From positions 47,340 to 111,339 of the forward strand of contig PDTK01000029.1 of assembly GCA_002747175.1 (NCBI GenBank): 64,000 bases of DNA, read 5' to 3'. Positions 43,384 to 53,402 of this stretch are shown one piece after another (position 1 is the first letter of the stretch; each line of letters starts with the position of its first letter). A program made the translations under genes and the position numbers. This stretch comes from Deltaproteobacteria bacterium. Its GTDB lineage: Bacteria; Desulfobacterota; Desulfobacteria; Desulfobacterales; Desulfosarcinaceae. The notes under the pieces were generated by a model. The model was not told where the DNA came from, made no database searches, and saw nothing but the letters and a program-made list of their open reading frames with translations.

Positions 43384-44870
43384 CAGCGGACCTCAGACGC
43401 TGACGGCGGCAGCACGACTTGGGCCGCCGGCGGCTGCAACAGGCTGATCTTGTCACCCTCGGTCAGTCCGGAGACGATCTCCACCAGGTCTTCGTTCTGG
43501 CGTCCCGTGACCACCTTGCGGCGAAGAAAGGATCCCGGAGACATCAGGCGATAGCAGTAGGATTCGATGCCATCGTTGAATACCGCATGGATCGGTACGA
43601 ACAGCGTATCGTCCGCCATTCCGGCCTCGACGGTGACCCGCGCGGTCATGCCCGGCCGCAAACGGCGATCCTCTCCCTCCAGGGTGACGGTCATCTCGAA
43701 ATATTTATCTCCGATTCCGTTTTCAAAGGCTTGCGTGGCCAGCATGCCGATGGCCGTAACGGATCCCGCGTAGCGGGTTTCCGGGTAGGCATCCACCTGG
43801 ACCGAACAGGGCTGGCCCACGGCGACCTTGTACAGGTCCACCTCCCGGACCCGGGTTTTAACGATCATGGTGGAAATATCCGGCAGGTAGAGCAAGGGCT
43901 GATTCTGCCAGACCCGATCACCAACGCGGGGTTTCCGTTTCTGGCCGTCTCGAAAAGCTTCATACAAGATGGCGATCCCTTGGAAAGGCGCCCGGATGGT
44001 GGTTTTTTTCAGGTCATCCAGGGCCTGCCGGAGGGCGTTGCGGGCGCTTTGCAGCTTTCCGTCCACCTCGGCCAGCGCGGCGACGGCCCGGGCCACCTTG
44101 AATTCGGTGCCCCTGCGCACCTCTTCTATCTCGCTGGCGGCTTTTTCGGCTTTGGCCCGGGCCGCCTCGATCTGGGTAGGCAGTACATGCTTTTCATAGC
44201 TCTCGTAACGTCTACGGGCGGTTGTCAATTGTTCCTTCAATTCGACGATTTTCTTTTTGGCCAGGTCGAACTCCGCAGGATTGGCGTAGCCTTCCGCCCG
44301 GAGTCTTTCCAGATCGTCGATATACGCCTGCTGCCGTGAAAACGCCTCCCGTTTCTGATCCAGTTCGTTCTTGAACTGGGCAAGCTGCAAAGGACCGTCG
44401 CCATCCACCAGCCGGCGCAATTCCAGTTTCGCAACGGTCAGATTGAACGCCGCCGTGCGGTTCTCCCGCAACATCTGGTTTTTCTCCCATTCAAGGAGCT
44501 GGCGCGCCGAGTCCGCAGCAGCTTCCAGACTGCGGACCTCACCGCCCAACCGCTGCACCTCGGTTTCGAAAGGTGTCGGATCAAGATGAATCAGCAGGTC
44601 ATCACGGGCCACGCTGGTACCGTCCTCCACCAAAGCGAGAATTTTGCCCTTATCTCCACGAAGCGTGGACGAGACCATATGGGTCCGCGCGGCATCCAAA
44701 ACCCCGACGGTCCTGACACTGATATCAAAACTGCCGCTGGAGACCGTGGACAATTGAACGTCAGCGGTTGCCGGCGACTGTCCGGCGAAAAAACGCAGCA
44801 ACAGAGCGCTCACGGCCGCCAAAAGAATGATGACCGGGGCCCAGCCTTTGATCGGTGAGGCGCTTGTCAT
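43383..44870 (-). CDS. HlyD/MacA-family periplasmic adaptor
   Basis: The 495-residue product has one N-terminal membrane helix (residues 10-27), a barrel-sandwich half, a long helical hairpin with heptad-like charge at about 95-260, and then the second barrel-sandwich half and beta-barrel (RVREVDLYKVAVGQ, RLRPGMTARVTVEAG). It should bridge the inner-membrane ABC pair and the outer-membrane channel. The helical hairpin is longer than in E. coli MacA. ATG 44870 starts 212 bp after the TolC-like gene on the same strand. Confidence 0.87.
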   Translation of the reverse strand: MTSASPIKGWAPVIILLAAVSALLLRFFAGQSPATADVQLSTVSSGSFDISVRTVGVLDAARTHMVSSTLRGDKGKILALVEDGTSVARDDLLIHLDPTPFETEVQRLGGEVRSLEAAADSARQLLEWEKNQMLRENRTAAFNLTVAKLELRRLVDGDGPLQLAQFKNELDQKREAFSRQQAYIDDLERLRAEGYANPAEFDLAKKKIVELKEQLTTARRRYESYEKHVLPTQIEAARAKAEKAASEIEEVRRGTEFKVARAVAALAEVDGKLQSARNALRQALDDLKKTTIRAPFQGIAILYEAFRDGQKRKPRVGDRVWQNQPLLYLPDISTMIVKTRVREVDLYKVAVGQPCSVQVDAYPETRYAGSVTAIGMLATQAFENGIGDKYFEMTVTLEGEDRRLRPGMTARVTVEAGMADDTLFVPIHAVFNDGIESYCYRLMSPGSFLRRKVVTGRQNEDLVEIVSGLTEGDKISLLQPPAAQVVLPPSASEVR

Positions 44871-45029
44871 CTATCCGGCCGTCCGCTTTTGTTTATTGTC
44901 CATGCAATTGAAGATTCCACTTGGCACCACGATTCATAAACTCGTAAAATTTCGGTTTTCAAAGGTAACCGTCGCTATATGGACAAGGGGTCACGGGGTA
45001 GAAACAGCCAATGGCCTGTCTGGCCCAGC

Positions 45030-45082
45030 CGGTAAGCATTTACGAAGATGCCGCCGATACGGTGCCCTGTGAACGCTTACCG
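45030..45082. repeat. Inverted repeat directly after the TolC-like gene
   Basis: CGGTAAGC (45030-45037) and GCTTACCG (45075-45082) can pair, with further wobble pairs inside, directly beyond the TAG of the outer-membrane channel gene. The 12-mer GTGAACGCTTAC at 45069-45080 occurs again at 27536-27547. The remainder of the 44871-45082 gap shows no gene. Confidence 0.4.
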
Positions 45083-46501
45083 CTATTGAATCAGGGTTCC
45101 CATGGCCGCCCGCAGTTGATACCGGCCCACAATATGCTCAATTTTGGCCGCCAGCCAGTTGACTTTGGCGGTCTGCAATTCGGTTTCGGCCTCGATCACG
45201 TCGAAATTGTCCGCCATTCCATGACAAAATTGCACATTGGCCAGCGCCAGCTTGCCGCTGGCCTGTCCGATCTGCACATCCCGCAGGCTGATTCGCTCTT
45301 CCGATTTTTGCAATGCATCGTAGGCCCGGCGGACTTCCTGCCTGATGCTGTCGATTTTTGACGAGCGGTTCAAGCTGGCCATTCGAATGGCCAGCAGGGA
45401 TTGCCGATAGGCTGCCTTTTCAACCTTCCGCGACCAGTCGGTGGAACTGACCAGATTGACCGTCCAGCGCTCCTCGTCGAACTGTAAGGTGTCGTCCATC
45501 GGGCCATCACTTCCCATCTGTCGATAGCTGGCCATGAGATCCAGTTGGGGCTTTAGGTTGTTTTCAAAGATTCTGGCGGCGCGTCTGGCTTCCTCGATCT
45601 CATCGGCCGCCTGCTTCAACTCAATCCGATGGCGCATGGCTGCGGCAACGGCTTCCCCAATGGTGATATCGACGGATTTGAACGCCAGGGGGGCCGTTAC
45701 GCGAAGGTTGTGTTCCAACGGCGACGCCAGAATCAGTTTCAGGTTGTCACCCGCATTGTGCAAGGCCTCTTGTGAGCGGCTGAGGCTGTCCTGGGCGTCT
45801 TTGAGACGAATTTCGGCACGATAGGTATCGATCGGTGAGGCCAAGCCCACTTTTTCCCTGGAGTGCGCCAAAACGGCATGGCGCTTGAAACGGTCAACCT
45901 GACCCTGGTACAACGCCACGAGTTCTTTTTGTTGGACGATGTCGTAAACAGCCCTGACGGTGGACAGCACGATATTGACTTTGGCCAGATCCTGTAAACG
46001 CCTTGCAGAACGCAGGCTGTATGCGGCCGTATGGATGCCATGCAGGTTCACATGGCTGCCGAACCCGCGCAGCAGGGGCAGGATCAGCTTCAGGTTGACC
46101 TCTCCGTCGACGTCATCATCTTCTCCATCGTAGTGGTTCAATGTCAAACGCGGGTTCAAACTGGCCACCAGCCCGGAAGCGAACTTTTTCTCGATGACAA
46201 CGCCGGCGCTGAACTGGCGGCCGGCATCGTCTACGTTTGCATCGGCACCCGGTGCGAACTTCCATTCAAATTCCGACTGGGCACTGCCAAGGGACAGACG
46301 CCGGCTATCCACGCCATATTGTCCGCCGATCAGGCTGCGATTGGTATCGAGCGCCAGCTTGATCACACGCTGAAGATCCAGTACCGGTTCCGTTTCCGCG
46401 ATGTGGCCGGACCCGGCAGCGAACGCACCGAACAACGGGGCAAATAATAAAAACACGGAAAACCAAACCGCTCGTAAGCACCCTATGGATAAATTTCTCA
46501 T
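45083..46501 (-). CDS. TolC-like outer-membrane efflux protein
   Basis: The 472-residue product has a signal peptide (residues 1-29, ending FGAFAAG) and two OEP-type halves rich in long amphipathic helices (for example RLQDLAKVNIVLSTVRAVYDI and SKIDSIRQEVRRAYDALQK), as in TolC-type channels that span the outer membrane and periplasm. It is shorter than some, but complete. It should form the exit duct for the adaptor and ABC pair downstream. ATG 46501 lies 20 bp after the murB stop on the same strand, so it may be read through from murB. Confidence 0.85.
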   Translation of the reverse strand: MRNLSIGCLRAVWFSVFLLFAPLFGAFAAGSGHIAETEPVLDLQRVIKLALDTNRSLIGGQYGVDSRRLSLGSAQSEFEWKFAPGADANVDDAGRQFSAGVVIEKKFASGLVASLNPRLTLNHYDGEDDDVDGEVNLKLILPLLRGFGSHVNLHGIHTAAYSLRSARRLQDLAKVNIVLSTVRAVYDIVQQKELVALYQGQVDRFKRHAVLAHSREKVGLASPIDTYRAEIRLKDAQDSLSRSQEALHNAGDNLKLILASPLEHNLRVTAPLAFKSVDITIGEAVAAAMRHRIELKQAADEIEEARRAARIFENNLKPQLDLMASYRQMGSDGPMDDTLQFDEERWTVNLVSSTDWSRKVEKAAYRQSLLAIRMASLNRSSKIDSIRQEVRRAYDALQKSEERISLRDVQIGQASGKLALANVQFCHGMADNFDVIEAETELQTAKVNWLAAKIEHIVGRYQLRAAMGTLIQ

Positions 46502-46521
46502 TCTTTATGCAACATTGGGGT

Positions 46522-47535
46522 TTACGGAACCACCGTCACTTCACGATCCAACCGAACACCGAACCTCTCGTGAACGGACCTGCGGATGCGCTCGGACAAT
46601 TCCAGAATCTCTTGCCCCGTGGCACCTCCCAGGTTCACCAGAACCAACGCCTGACGATCATGGACGGCCACCTGGCCCGCACGCCGGCCCTTCCATCCAC
46701 AATGATCGATCAACCAACCGGCGGCGAGTTTGATGCGCCCATCGGCCTGGGGATAATGGGGCATGTCCGCATGGTTCCTGATCAAATTTTGAAAGACATC
46801 GGCCCCGACAACCGGGTTTTTAAAGAAGCTGCCCGCGTTGCCGATATGTTTCGGATCAGGCAGTTTTTCCCTGCGAATGGAGATGATGGCCCGTCGGATA
46901 TTCTCCAACGATGGACGGCCAAACGTCCTCACCACATCGGCGACACCGGGATAATCCAGCACCCAGCGCGGCTTCCGCCGGAGCCGGAATACCACGGCGC
47001 GAATCAGGTACCGGCCGGCCCAGCACCCCTTGAAGTGGCTGAAACGGTACCCGAAGCCGCATTCGTCGCCGGCCAGGGAGAACTTTTCTCCGGACGCCAA
47101 ACGAACCACCTCCACGCGGTGAATCACATCCCCGGCCTCGACCCCGTATGCGCCGACATTCTGAACGGCACTGGCACCGACACTGCCCGGTATCAGGGAC
47201 AAATTTTCAATCCCGCTCCATCCGTTGGCCACGCTGACGGCAACGAAATCATCCCAGGTCTCTCCGGCCATGACCCGGACCCAAACGTCTTGTCCGTCGT
47301 CATCAACCACATCCATTCCCCTGATCCGCAGATGCAGCACCGTACCGGGTACGTTGTCGACAAACAGCGTGTTGCTGCCGCCGCCCAAAATGGTGCAGGC
47401 ACCGACGGAAACATCCAGCTCACCCACCGCATCATCGATTTCGGCTTCGGTATCGATGCCCACATACCGGGCTGCCGTCACCTCTACGCCGAAGGTATTG
47501 AATGAGCGCAGTGACATGTTGGTGTGGATCTGCAT
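46522..47535 (-). CDS. murB: UDP-N-acetylenolpyruvoylglucosamine reductase
   Basis: FAD enzyme of peptidoglycan precursor synthesis that reduces UDP-GlcNAc-enolpyruvate to UDP-MurNAc. The 337-residue product is type I in length (E. coli 342). It has the FAD segment ILGGGSNTLF, the stretch LSLIPGSVGASAVQNVGAYG, and NAGSFFKNP with the catalytic Ser. The start ATG 47535 with AGGTT upstream begins MQIHTNMSLRSFNTFGV, as in the family; a longer start at 47607 is not needed. It sits away from the usual mur-fts cluster and is followed closely by an efflux gene. Confidence 0.95.
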   Translation of the reverse strand: MQIHTNMSLRSFNTFGVEVTAARYVGIDTEAEIDDAVGELDVSVGACTILGGGSNTLFVDNVPGTVLHLRIRGMDVVDDDGQDVWVRVMAGETWDDFVAVSVANGWSGIENLSLIPGSVGASAVQNVGAYGVEAGDVIHRVEVVRLASGEKFSLAGDECGFGYRFSHFKGCWAGRYLIRAVVFRLRRKPRWVLDYPGVADVVRTFGRPSLENIRRAIISIRREKLPDPKHIGNAGSFFKNPVVGADVFQNLIRNHADMPHYPQADGRIKLAAGWLIDHCGWKGRRAGQVAVHDRQALVLVNLGGATGQEILELSERIRRSVHERFGVRLDREVTVVP

Positions 47536-47620
47536 GGGAACCTGAAGCCTTTCAACAATAAAACACCGGACATAGTATGCCATCCATGATTGGTTGTTGG
47601 CAAACAATAATCATTCCTAA

Positions 47621-47889
47621 ACCTGAGTTCAGCTATTAGCGCTTAGCTCTTGGCAATTAAAAAAATGGTTCTGTTTCGTTAACGAAAAGCATGACGCCAC
47701 TCGCCGGGTTAATCCCGGATTCCTTGTAAATATCTGAAAAAAAAAGGCCAAGCGCTTATTTTAGTGCCTTACACCTCAGCTTCTGTCCCAAAAAACAAGA
47801 AAATGGGGTACATGGTTTGCGGGTTTCCCGCCTCAGCACTCAGTACTCAGCACTCCGTCCTCTGTGGGTTTCGGGTTTCCCGCCTTAGG
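47621..47889 (+). repeat. Dispersed intergenic repeat with 7-bp minisatellite, copy B (5 units)
   Basis: Occupies most of the 456-bp gap 47536-47991. The first 75 bp (ACCTGAGTTC through GTTTCGTTAACGA) match 53761-53827; the last 130 bp match 37231-37404 and 63785-64000. Five 7-bp units lie at 47830-47864. Ends in CCCGCCTTAGG like the others. No gene is evident; a TTGACA at 47935-47940 could be the -35 of the next gene, but its -10 is poor. Confidence 0.85.
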
Positions 47890-47991
47890 CTGAAGGAAGT
47901 GTGGCCATAACCGGCCTGGAAAAAACTTTTTTGGTTGACAGGTGCCTCGACCCAATGGCATGAATCTCACCATCAGAAAGAAGGTAAAGAC

Positions 47992-49110
47992 ATGACCACG
48001 GAAAATCTGCTCAACGGGATTGCGGACACCCTGTTGATGGGCCCCGGCCCATCCTGCGTGCATGACAAGGTGTATGAGGCACTGGCCAGGCATTCCATCG
48101 GCCACCTCGACCCGTACTTCATCCGCATCATGGATGCCATCAAGGCCGACTCGCGGACCCTGCTCAACACGCAGAATGAATTGACCATACCCATGTCCGG
48201 TACCGGTTCGTCCGGGATGGAAACCTGTTTCGTCAACCTGATCGAAAAAGGCGACCCCGTGCTGGTTCTCATCAATGGCGTATTCGGCATGCGTATGCAG
48301 GACGTGGCCCAGCGCCTGGGTGCCGATGTGGACACCCTGGAATTCGAATGGGGCTCCCCCGTGGTCGTGGATACGGTCAAAGCCAAACTGGAAACCCGAT
48401 CATACAAAATCGTGGCCGTGGTCCATGCGGAAACCTCCACGGGTGTAAAGAATCCCGTGGCCGAAATCGGCCGTCTGCTCAAAGACTCCGACGCGATCTA
48501 CCTGGTGGATGCGGTCACCAGTTTAGGCGGCATGGAAATTCGCATGGATGACTGGGGCATCGACGCCCTGTACAGCGGCACCCAAAAATGTCTCTCCTGC
48601 CCGCCGGGACTGGCCCCCCTCTCCTTTTCCGCCAAGTCCGTCTCAGCCCTGGAAAAGCGTCAGAGCAAAGTGCCCAACTGGTACCTGGACCTGACCATGA
48701 TCATCAACTACTGGAAAGGCGCCAACCGGACCTACCACCACACGGCTCCGATCAACATGCACTACGGATTGTATCAGGCCCAGCGGTTGATCCTCGAAGA
48801 GGGCCTGGACAATGTCTGCAAAAGACACCTGACCTGCCATCAGGAACTGGTAAAAGGCCTTGAGAAATTGGGGCTGGCCATGCTGGTTAAACCGGACTGC
48901 CGATTGCCCATGCTCAATTCGGTAATAGTCCCCGACGGCGTTGACGAGGCCGCTGTCCGATCCCGGCTGCTCAATGAATACAAGATCGAGATCGGCGCGG
49001 GACTGGGGCCCCTGTCCGGCAAAATCTGGCGCGTTGGACTGATGGGACACACGGCACGACCGAAAAATGTCGATCGACTGCTGGCGGCGCTGAAAACGAT
49101 TCTTTCATAA
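47992..49110 (+). CDS. Class V aminotransferase (alanine-glyoxylate/serine-glyoxylate type)
   Basis: The 372-residue PLP enzyme has LMGPGPSCVHDKVYEAL at the N-terminus, AETSTGVKNP, the pocket DAVTSLGG, and the PLP lysine Lys199 in SGTQKCLSCPPGLAP. These features mark the alanine-glyoxylate/serine-glyoxylate aminotransferase group, which transfers amino groups among serine, alanine, glyoxylate and hydroxypyruvate. Exact substrates cannot be read from sequence. ATG 47992 with GAAGGTAAAGAC upstream is chosen over an in-frame start at 47935. It stands alone, converging with glgA. Confidence 0.9.
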   Translation: MTTENLLNGIADTLLMGPGPSCVHDKVYEALARHSIGHLDPYFIRIMDAIKADSRTLLNTQNELTIPMSGTGSSGMETCFVNLIEKGDPVLVLINGVFGMRMQDVAQRLGADVDTLEFEWGSPVVVDTVKAKLETRSYKIVAVVHAETSTGVKNPVAEIGRLLKDSDAIYLVDAVTSLGGMEIRMDDWGIDALYSGTQKCLSCPPGLAPLSFSAKSVSALEKRQSKVPNWYLDLTMIINYWKGANRTYHHTAPINMHYGLYQAQRLILEEGLDNVCKRHLTCHQELVKGLEKLGLAMLVKPDCRLPMLNSVIVPDGVDEAAVRSRLLNEYKIEIGAGLGPLSGKIWRVGLMGHTARPKNVDRLLAALKTILS

Positions 49111-49221
49111 TCACCACACGGATACATCCTTAAACCCGAGGTAAAGGCTGGCTTCTGCCTCTCGGTACATGTCCTTGCCATGGCGCTGACGCCCTCCGGC
49201 TTTTGCCGCGCCGGGGTTTCA

Positions 49222-50733
49222 TCAACCGATCAGCGGCCGATCCAGCATCTTTTCATACAGATCGATATACTGCCGGGCCGTATTGGCGTGGTTGAAGGAG
49301 GCGGCGCTCTCCTGCATGATGCGCTCCACCTGGCGCTGACGGGTTTCGGGCGGTTGTTTGAAGAAATCCATGGCCTGGGTGACAGCCCAGTAGAGCCCCG
49401 TGGCGTCGAAATGCTCGAACAAAAACCCGTTGCCCTGATCACGGTTTGCATCCAGATGCCGAACGGTGTCATGAATGCCGCCGGTGTCATGGGCCACGGG
49501 CAGGGCACCGTAGATGGGGGCGATCATCTGGGGCAGGCCGCAGGGTTCGAACAAAGAGGGCATGAGGATGAAATCTGCGGCGGCATAGGCCAGGTGCTCC
49601 AAATCCTCGTTGAAATCACACACGGCCACGCGCTGATGGAAGCCATGGTGATTGACGATGTCCCTGAAGATCTGCTGGTAATCTCCGTTGGCCACGAAAA
49701 CCACCTGCAGGTTCATGTCCCAATAATTGGAAATGATGCCATAAAAGGCCTCGGCCAGAAGGTTACAGCCCTTTTGAACCGGATCCAACCGTGAGGGCCA
49801 GAAAAACAGAGGTGCACGGTCGTCCCGAATCAGCCCCAGGGTCTGCTGCAGGTGTCGCTTGTTCTCCAACTTGCCGGCAGGATGGTCGGCGTAAGTATAG
49901 TTGGCGTGGATGGCCTTGTCCGTCTGCGGATTGAAAGAGGGGTCCGGGGCGTTGAGGATGCCGGTCCCGCATCCGGCGTGGTATTTATTGGTCAGCTCCT
50001 GCCGCAGGGGCCAGTCTACAAAATCGTGCCGGCCTTCGACGATTTCCTCGAGAAATCGATGGCTGACCGCATTGACGAAATGGGCGGCAAACACCCCGCT
50101 GGAAAGAAAATCCACAGGGTTGTGCTCCCGGGCCTCTTCGTAGCTGGCCGAAAACTGTTTGTAAAACAGATGCTGCCAGAAATAGGCCGCGTCGATGCCG
50201 CGGTCTTCGATATGCGCCAAGGTGGCATGCACCGTATGGATATTGTGTATCGTAAACAGGCAGGGGATTCCCATCTGCCGGGCCATGGCCGGTATCAGAC
50301 CGGTCATCCAGTCGTTGCAGTGAATCAGATCCGGACGCACCCGCGGCACGATATTGTTGATCACTTCCCGCTGGAAGGCGAGGGAAAGCTTGGTGTTCTC
50401 ACCACCGTATGCCGAATAAACCCGGTTGAGGTAGAAAAAGGCCCGGTCTTCGGCCAGGTGCACGCGGTCGTCAGGCATAACGTTACGAATGGCCCACTGC
50501 TCCCGTTCGAGAAAAGGGGCCAAACGATCATGGAAAATGGCCCGGTAATCCGGCAGGGCCACATGCACATCCGCGCCCTGGCTGAACAGGGCACTGACCA
50601 GGGCTGCGGACACATCGGCCAGCCCGCCGGCCTTGGCCGTAAGATAGCTTGACAGATTGCCCATGCGCTGGGGCAGATAGGTCACTTCCGGGGTGACGAT
50701 CAGCACCCGGGGATTGCGCTTGGCAGACCTCAT
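49222..50733 (-). CDS. glgA: Glycogen (starch) synthase
   Basis: GT5 glucosyltransferase that extends alpha-1,4-glucan from a nucleotide-glucose donor. The 503-residue product has KAGGLADVSAAL (the KxGGL donor loop) near residue 35, HCNDWMTGLIP near 137, and the C-terminal FEPCGLPQMIAPIYGALPV with the catalytic Glu region. ATG 50733 has an excellent AAGGAGGGG ribosome binding site. It follows glgP by 24 bp, so synthesis and phosphorolysis genes are co-transcribed. glgC and glgB are not in this window. Confidence 0.94.
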   Translation of the reverse strand: MRSAKRNPRVLIVTPEVTYLPQRMGNLSSYLTAKAGGLADVSAALVSALFSQGADVHVALPDYRAIFHDRLAPFLEREQWAIRNVMPDDRVHLAEDRAFFYLNRVYSAYGGENTKLSLAFQREVINNIVPRVRPDLIHCNDWMTGLIPAMARQMGIPCLFTIHNIHTVHATLAHIEDRGIDAAYFWQHLFYKQFSASYEEAREHNPVDFLSSGVFAAHFVNAVSHRFLEEIVEGRHDFVDWPLRQELTNKYHAGCGTGILNAPDPSFNPQTDKAIHANYTYADHPAGKLENKRHLQQTLGLIRDDRAPLFFWPSRLDPVQKGCNLLAEAFYGIISNYWDMNLQVVFVANGDYQQIFRDIVNHHGFHQRVAVCDFNEDLEHLAYAAADFILMPSLFEPCGLPQMIAPIYGALPVAHDTGGIHDTVRHLDANRDQGNGFLFEHFDATGLYWAVTQAMDFFKQPPETRQRQVERIMQESAASFNHANTARQYIDLYEKMLDRPLIG

Positions 50734-50757
50734 GGGCCCCTCCTTTCGTTCTGTTTT

Positions 50758-53304
50758 TTACCCCCAGGTGAGCAGTTCGGGCCGGAACTTTACCCAGGCA
50801 TCCGCATTGGGGGTCACCCGCACGGTGAATCCATACCGCCCCGAGTCACTGCAGGGCAATTCACAGCGATACAAATAAGTACCCGCCCCGCGTTCTTCGG
50901 CCACATGCATCCGTTTTACCTGCGGGTCGTCGATGCGGTTCAAATGGCGCATCTTACCGTAGTACAATTCCACATTGATCTCTTCCGGCTGGAGTTCGCC
51001 GGTTTGCACCACGGTGGTCACGTCGAAAGACTGGTTCACCCGAAAAGGGCCTTCGACGCTTCGTTCCGGCGGTGTCAGTTGAATCTGGGGCCACTTGTCC
51101 AGATAGCGCTGCAACTGGCCGCTGAGCTGCCGGGCTTCGGCGCCGCCGTCGGCCACCAGTTCCTCGTAGCGCCGGCTGGCGGGCAGGTAAAATCGCTCCT
51201 CGTACGCGGTGATCATCCGCAGGCTGCAAAAGTTGGACATGGCCATCTTCATGGAGGCCTTCATCATCTTTATCCAAGCCTTGGGCATGCCCCCGGCAAT
51301 GCGGTCGTAGTACAAGGGGGCCACATCGTTTTCGATGATGTTGTAAAGGGCCTGGCTTTCCACCGCGTCCTGGTAGTTGTGGTCCGTATACTCCTCACCG
51401 TTGCCGATGCGCCACCCCAGTTCCGGCCCATAGCCCTCACACCACCAGCCGTCCAGGATGCTCAGGTTGAGAACCCCGTTGAGGGCGGCTTTCATTCCCG
51501 ACGTTCCACAGGCCTCCAGGGGGCGCCGGGGGGTGTTCAACCAGATATCGGCCCCCTGGACCATGCAACGGGCGATGTGCATGTCGTAATCTTCCAGGAA
51601 AACAAAGCGGTGACGCAGGTTGGTGCGCTGGCCGAAATCCACCAGACTGCGGATGATCCCCTTACCCTCGTTATCCCTGGGATGTGCCTTGCCGGCAAAA
51701 ATGAACTGCACGGGTCGATCGCTGGCGTTGATGATCGCCTCCAGCCGGTCGGGGTCCTGGAACAACAGGTGGGCCCGTTTGTAGGTGGCAAAGCGCCGGG
51801 CAAATCCGATGGTGAGCACATCCGGATCAAGCACGGCATCCACCGCCCGCATCACGTTGATGGGGGCATTGCGGCGGGCGTACTGACTGTGCATCAGTTC
51901 CCGCGCGGTACGAATCAGCCGGGATCGACTCATTTCGTGGGCCTGCCACAGCTCTTCGTCGAAAATGTTGTCTATGCGCTCGGCATTTTTAGCGACCTGG
52001 GAGCCCATATTCCAGTCGGGGCCCAGGTGGCGTTCGAACAGAAGCTTGATCTCCGGTGCCAGCACACTAGGAATATGCACCCCATTGGTAATATGGGATA
52101 TCGGTGTTTCTTCATCGTTGCGGGTGGGCCAGATGTGGGACCACATGTGCCGGGCCACCTGTCCGTGCAATTTACTCACCCCGTTGATGTACTGAGCCGT
52201 ACGCAGTCCCAGAATGAACATGGAGAAAGGGGATTCCGCGGCCGCCCCGTTGGGCTGTCCCATGGCGACCAACTGGTCGCTGTTCATCCCGAAAGCCGAT
52301 TCGTATTCCTTTAAAAAAGGCTTGACCATGGCAGGTGGAAACTCGTCGTGACCGGCGGCGACGGGGGTGTGGGTGGTAAACACCGTGGTACGCGGAACGA
52401 TTTCCCGGGCCGTTTTCACATCCAGATCATAGTGCTGCATGACCTGCCGCATGCGCTCCATGCCCACGAAGGCGCAATGCCCTTCGTTGAGATGGCAGAC
52501 CGTGGGATGAATTTCCAGCGCATCCAGGGCCCGGATGCCGCCGATGCCCAGGAGTACCTCCTGGGCCAGACGGGTATGCTGTTCACCGGCATACAGCCGG
52601 GCGGTGATATCACGGATATGGGGCGGATTGTCCTGCAGGTTGGTGTCCAGCAGTACCAGCGGCACCCGCCCGATCTGGATGGACCAAACCTGGGCACGAA
52701 TGTCACTGCCGTTGCCGGGTACCCGGATGACCAGATCATTGCCCTGGTCGTCTTTTTGTTTGGTCAGGGGCAGATGGTACAGGTCGGTGGCCGGGTATTC
52801 CTCCTGCTGCCAGCCATCCTTATCCAGATACTGACGGAAATAGCCTTCACGATAGAGCAGCCCCACACCCACCAGGGGCATTTTCAATCCCGAGGCGGCC
52901 TTGAGGTGATCTCCGGCCAGGATTCCCAGTCCTCCTGAAAACAGGGGCAATGTTTCGTGAATGCCGAACTCCATGGAAAAATAGGCCAGCGTCAGTTCAT
53001 CGTCCCAGGGGCTTTCATGATCGGTCCGCTGCATGACCCGGTTTTCGTATCGCTGACGGACCTGTTCCAGGTGGGCCAGGTAGCTGTCATCATGGGCCAG
53101 TTCCTCGAATCGTTCCTGGGGGATATAGGTTGCAAAAACAATGGGGTTGCGTCCCGACTTCTCCCACAGCCGGGGATTGACCCGGCGGAACAGCTCAATG
53201 GCATTCTGGTTCCAGCTCCACCACAGGTTGCGGGAGAGGGTTTCCAGAAAAGACAGCGGTTTGGGGATATCGGGAAAGACCTGAAATGTCTGTAGGGATC
53301 TCAT
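50758..53304 (-). CDS. glgP: Alpha-glucan (glycogen) phosphorylase
   Basis: GT35 enzyme that releases glucose 1-phosphate from alpha-1,4-glucans with PLP as cofactor. The 848-residue product has the short bacterial/archaeal N-terminus (NLWWSWNQNAIELFRRV), YFSMEFGIHETLPLFSGGLGILAGDH, THTPVAAGHDEFP, and the PLP site GTSGMKAALNGVLN near residue 605, followed by DGWWCEGYG. This form lacks the long N-terminal regulatory part of E. coli-type phosphorylases. ATG 53304 with AAGGAGT upstream is chosen over an in-frame start at 53340. Confidence 0.94.
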   Translation of the reverse strand: MRSLQTFQVFPDIPKPLSFLETLSRNLWWSWNQNAIELFRRVNPRLWEKSGRNPIVFATYIPQERFEELAHDDSYLAHLEQVRQRYENRVMQRTDHESPWDDELTLAYFSMEFGIHETLPLFSGGLGILAGDHLKAASGLKMPLVGVGLLYREGYFRQYLDKDGWQQEEYPATDLYHLPLTKQKDDQGNDLVIRVPGNGSDIRAQVWSIQIGRVPLVLLDTNLQDNPPHIRDITARLYAGEQHTRLAQEVLLGIGGIRALDALEIHPTVCHLNEGHCAFVGMERMRQVMQHYDLDVKTAREIVPRTTVFTTHTPVAAGHDEFPPAMVKPFLKEYESAFGMNSDQLVAMGQPNGAAAESPFSMFILGLRTAQYINGVSKLHGQVARHMWSHIWPTRNDEETPISHITNGVHIPSVLAPEIKLLFERHLGPDWNMGSQVAKNAERIDNIFDEELWQAHEMSRSRLIRTARELMHSQYARRNAPINVMRAVDAVLDPDVLTIGFARRFATYKRAHLLFQDPDRLEAIINASDRPVQFIFAGKAHPRDNEGKGIIRSLVDFGQRTNLRHRFVFLEDYDMHIARCMVQGADIWLNTPRRPLEACGTSGMKAALNGVLNLSILDGWWCEGYGPELGWRIGNGEEYTDHNYQDAVESQALYNIIENDVAPLYYDRIAGGMPKAWIKMMKASMKMAMSNFCSLRMITAYEERFYLPASRRYEELVADGGAEARQLSGQLQRYLDKWPQIQLTPPERSVEGPFRVNQSFDVTTVVQTGELQPEEINVELYYGKMRHLNRIDDPQVKRMHVAEERGAGTYLYRCELPCSDSGRYGFTVRVTPNADAWVKFRPELLTWG

Positions 53305-53402
53305 AGCGGTACTCCTTGGTATCACGCATTTGCACATCATTGTTATCTACCACGGCGGATAGATTGATAAATTTCGATAATCGATAAAAATCCTTTAAGG
53401 TA

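Noticed and set aside
44918..44935. Sigma-54-like TGGCAC site
   Set aside because: The -12 element lacks the GC (TTCAT instead of TTGC) and it points away from any gene start.
45030..45082. Integron attC-like site
   Set aside because: Inverted arms are present, but the GTTRRRY core is absent and no integrase or cassette context exists.
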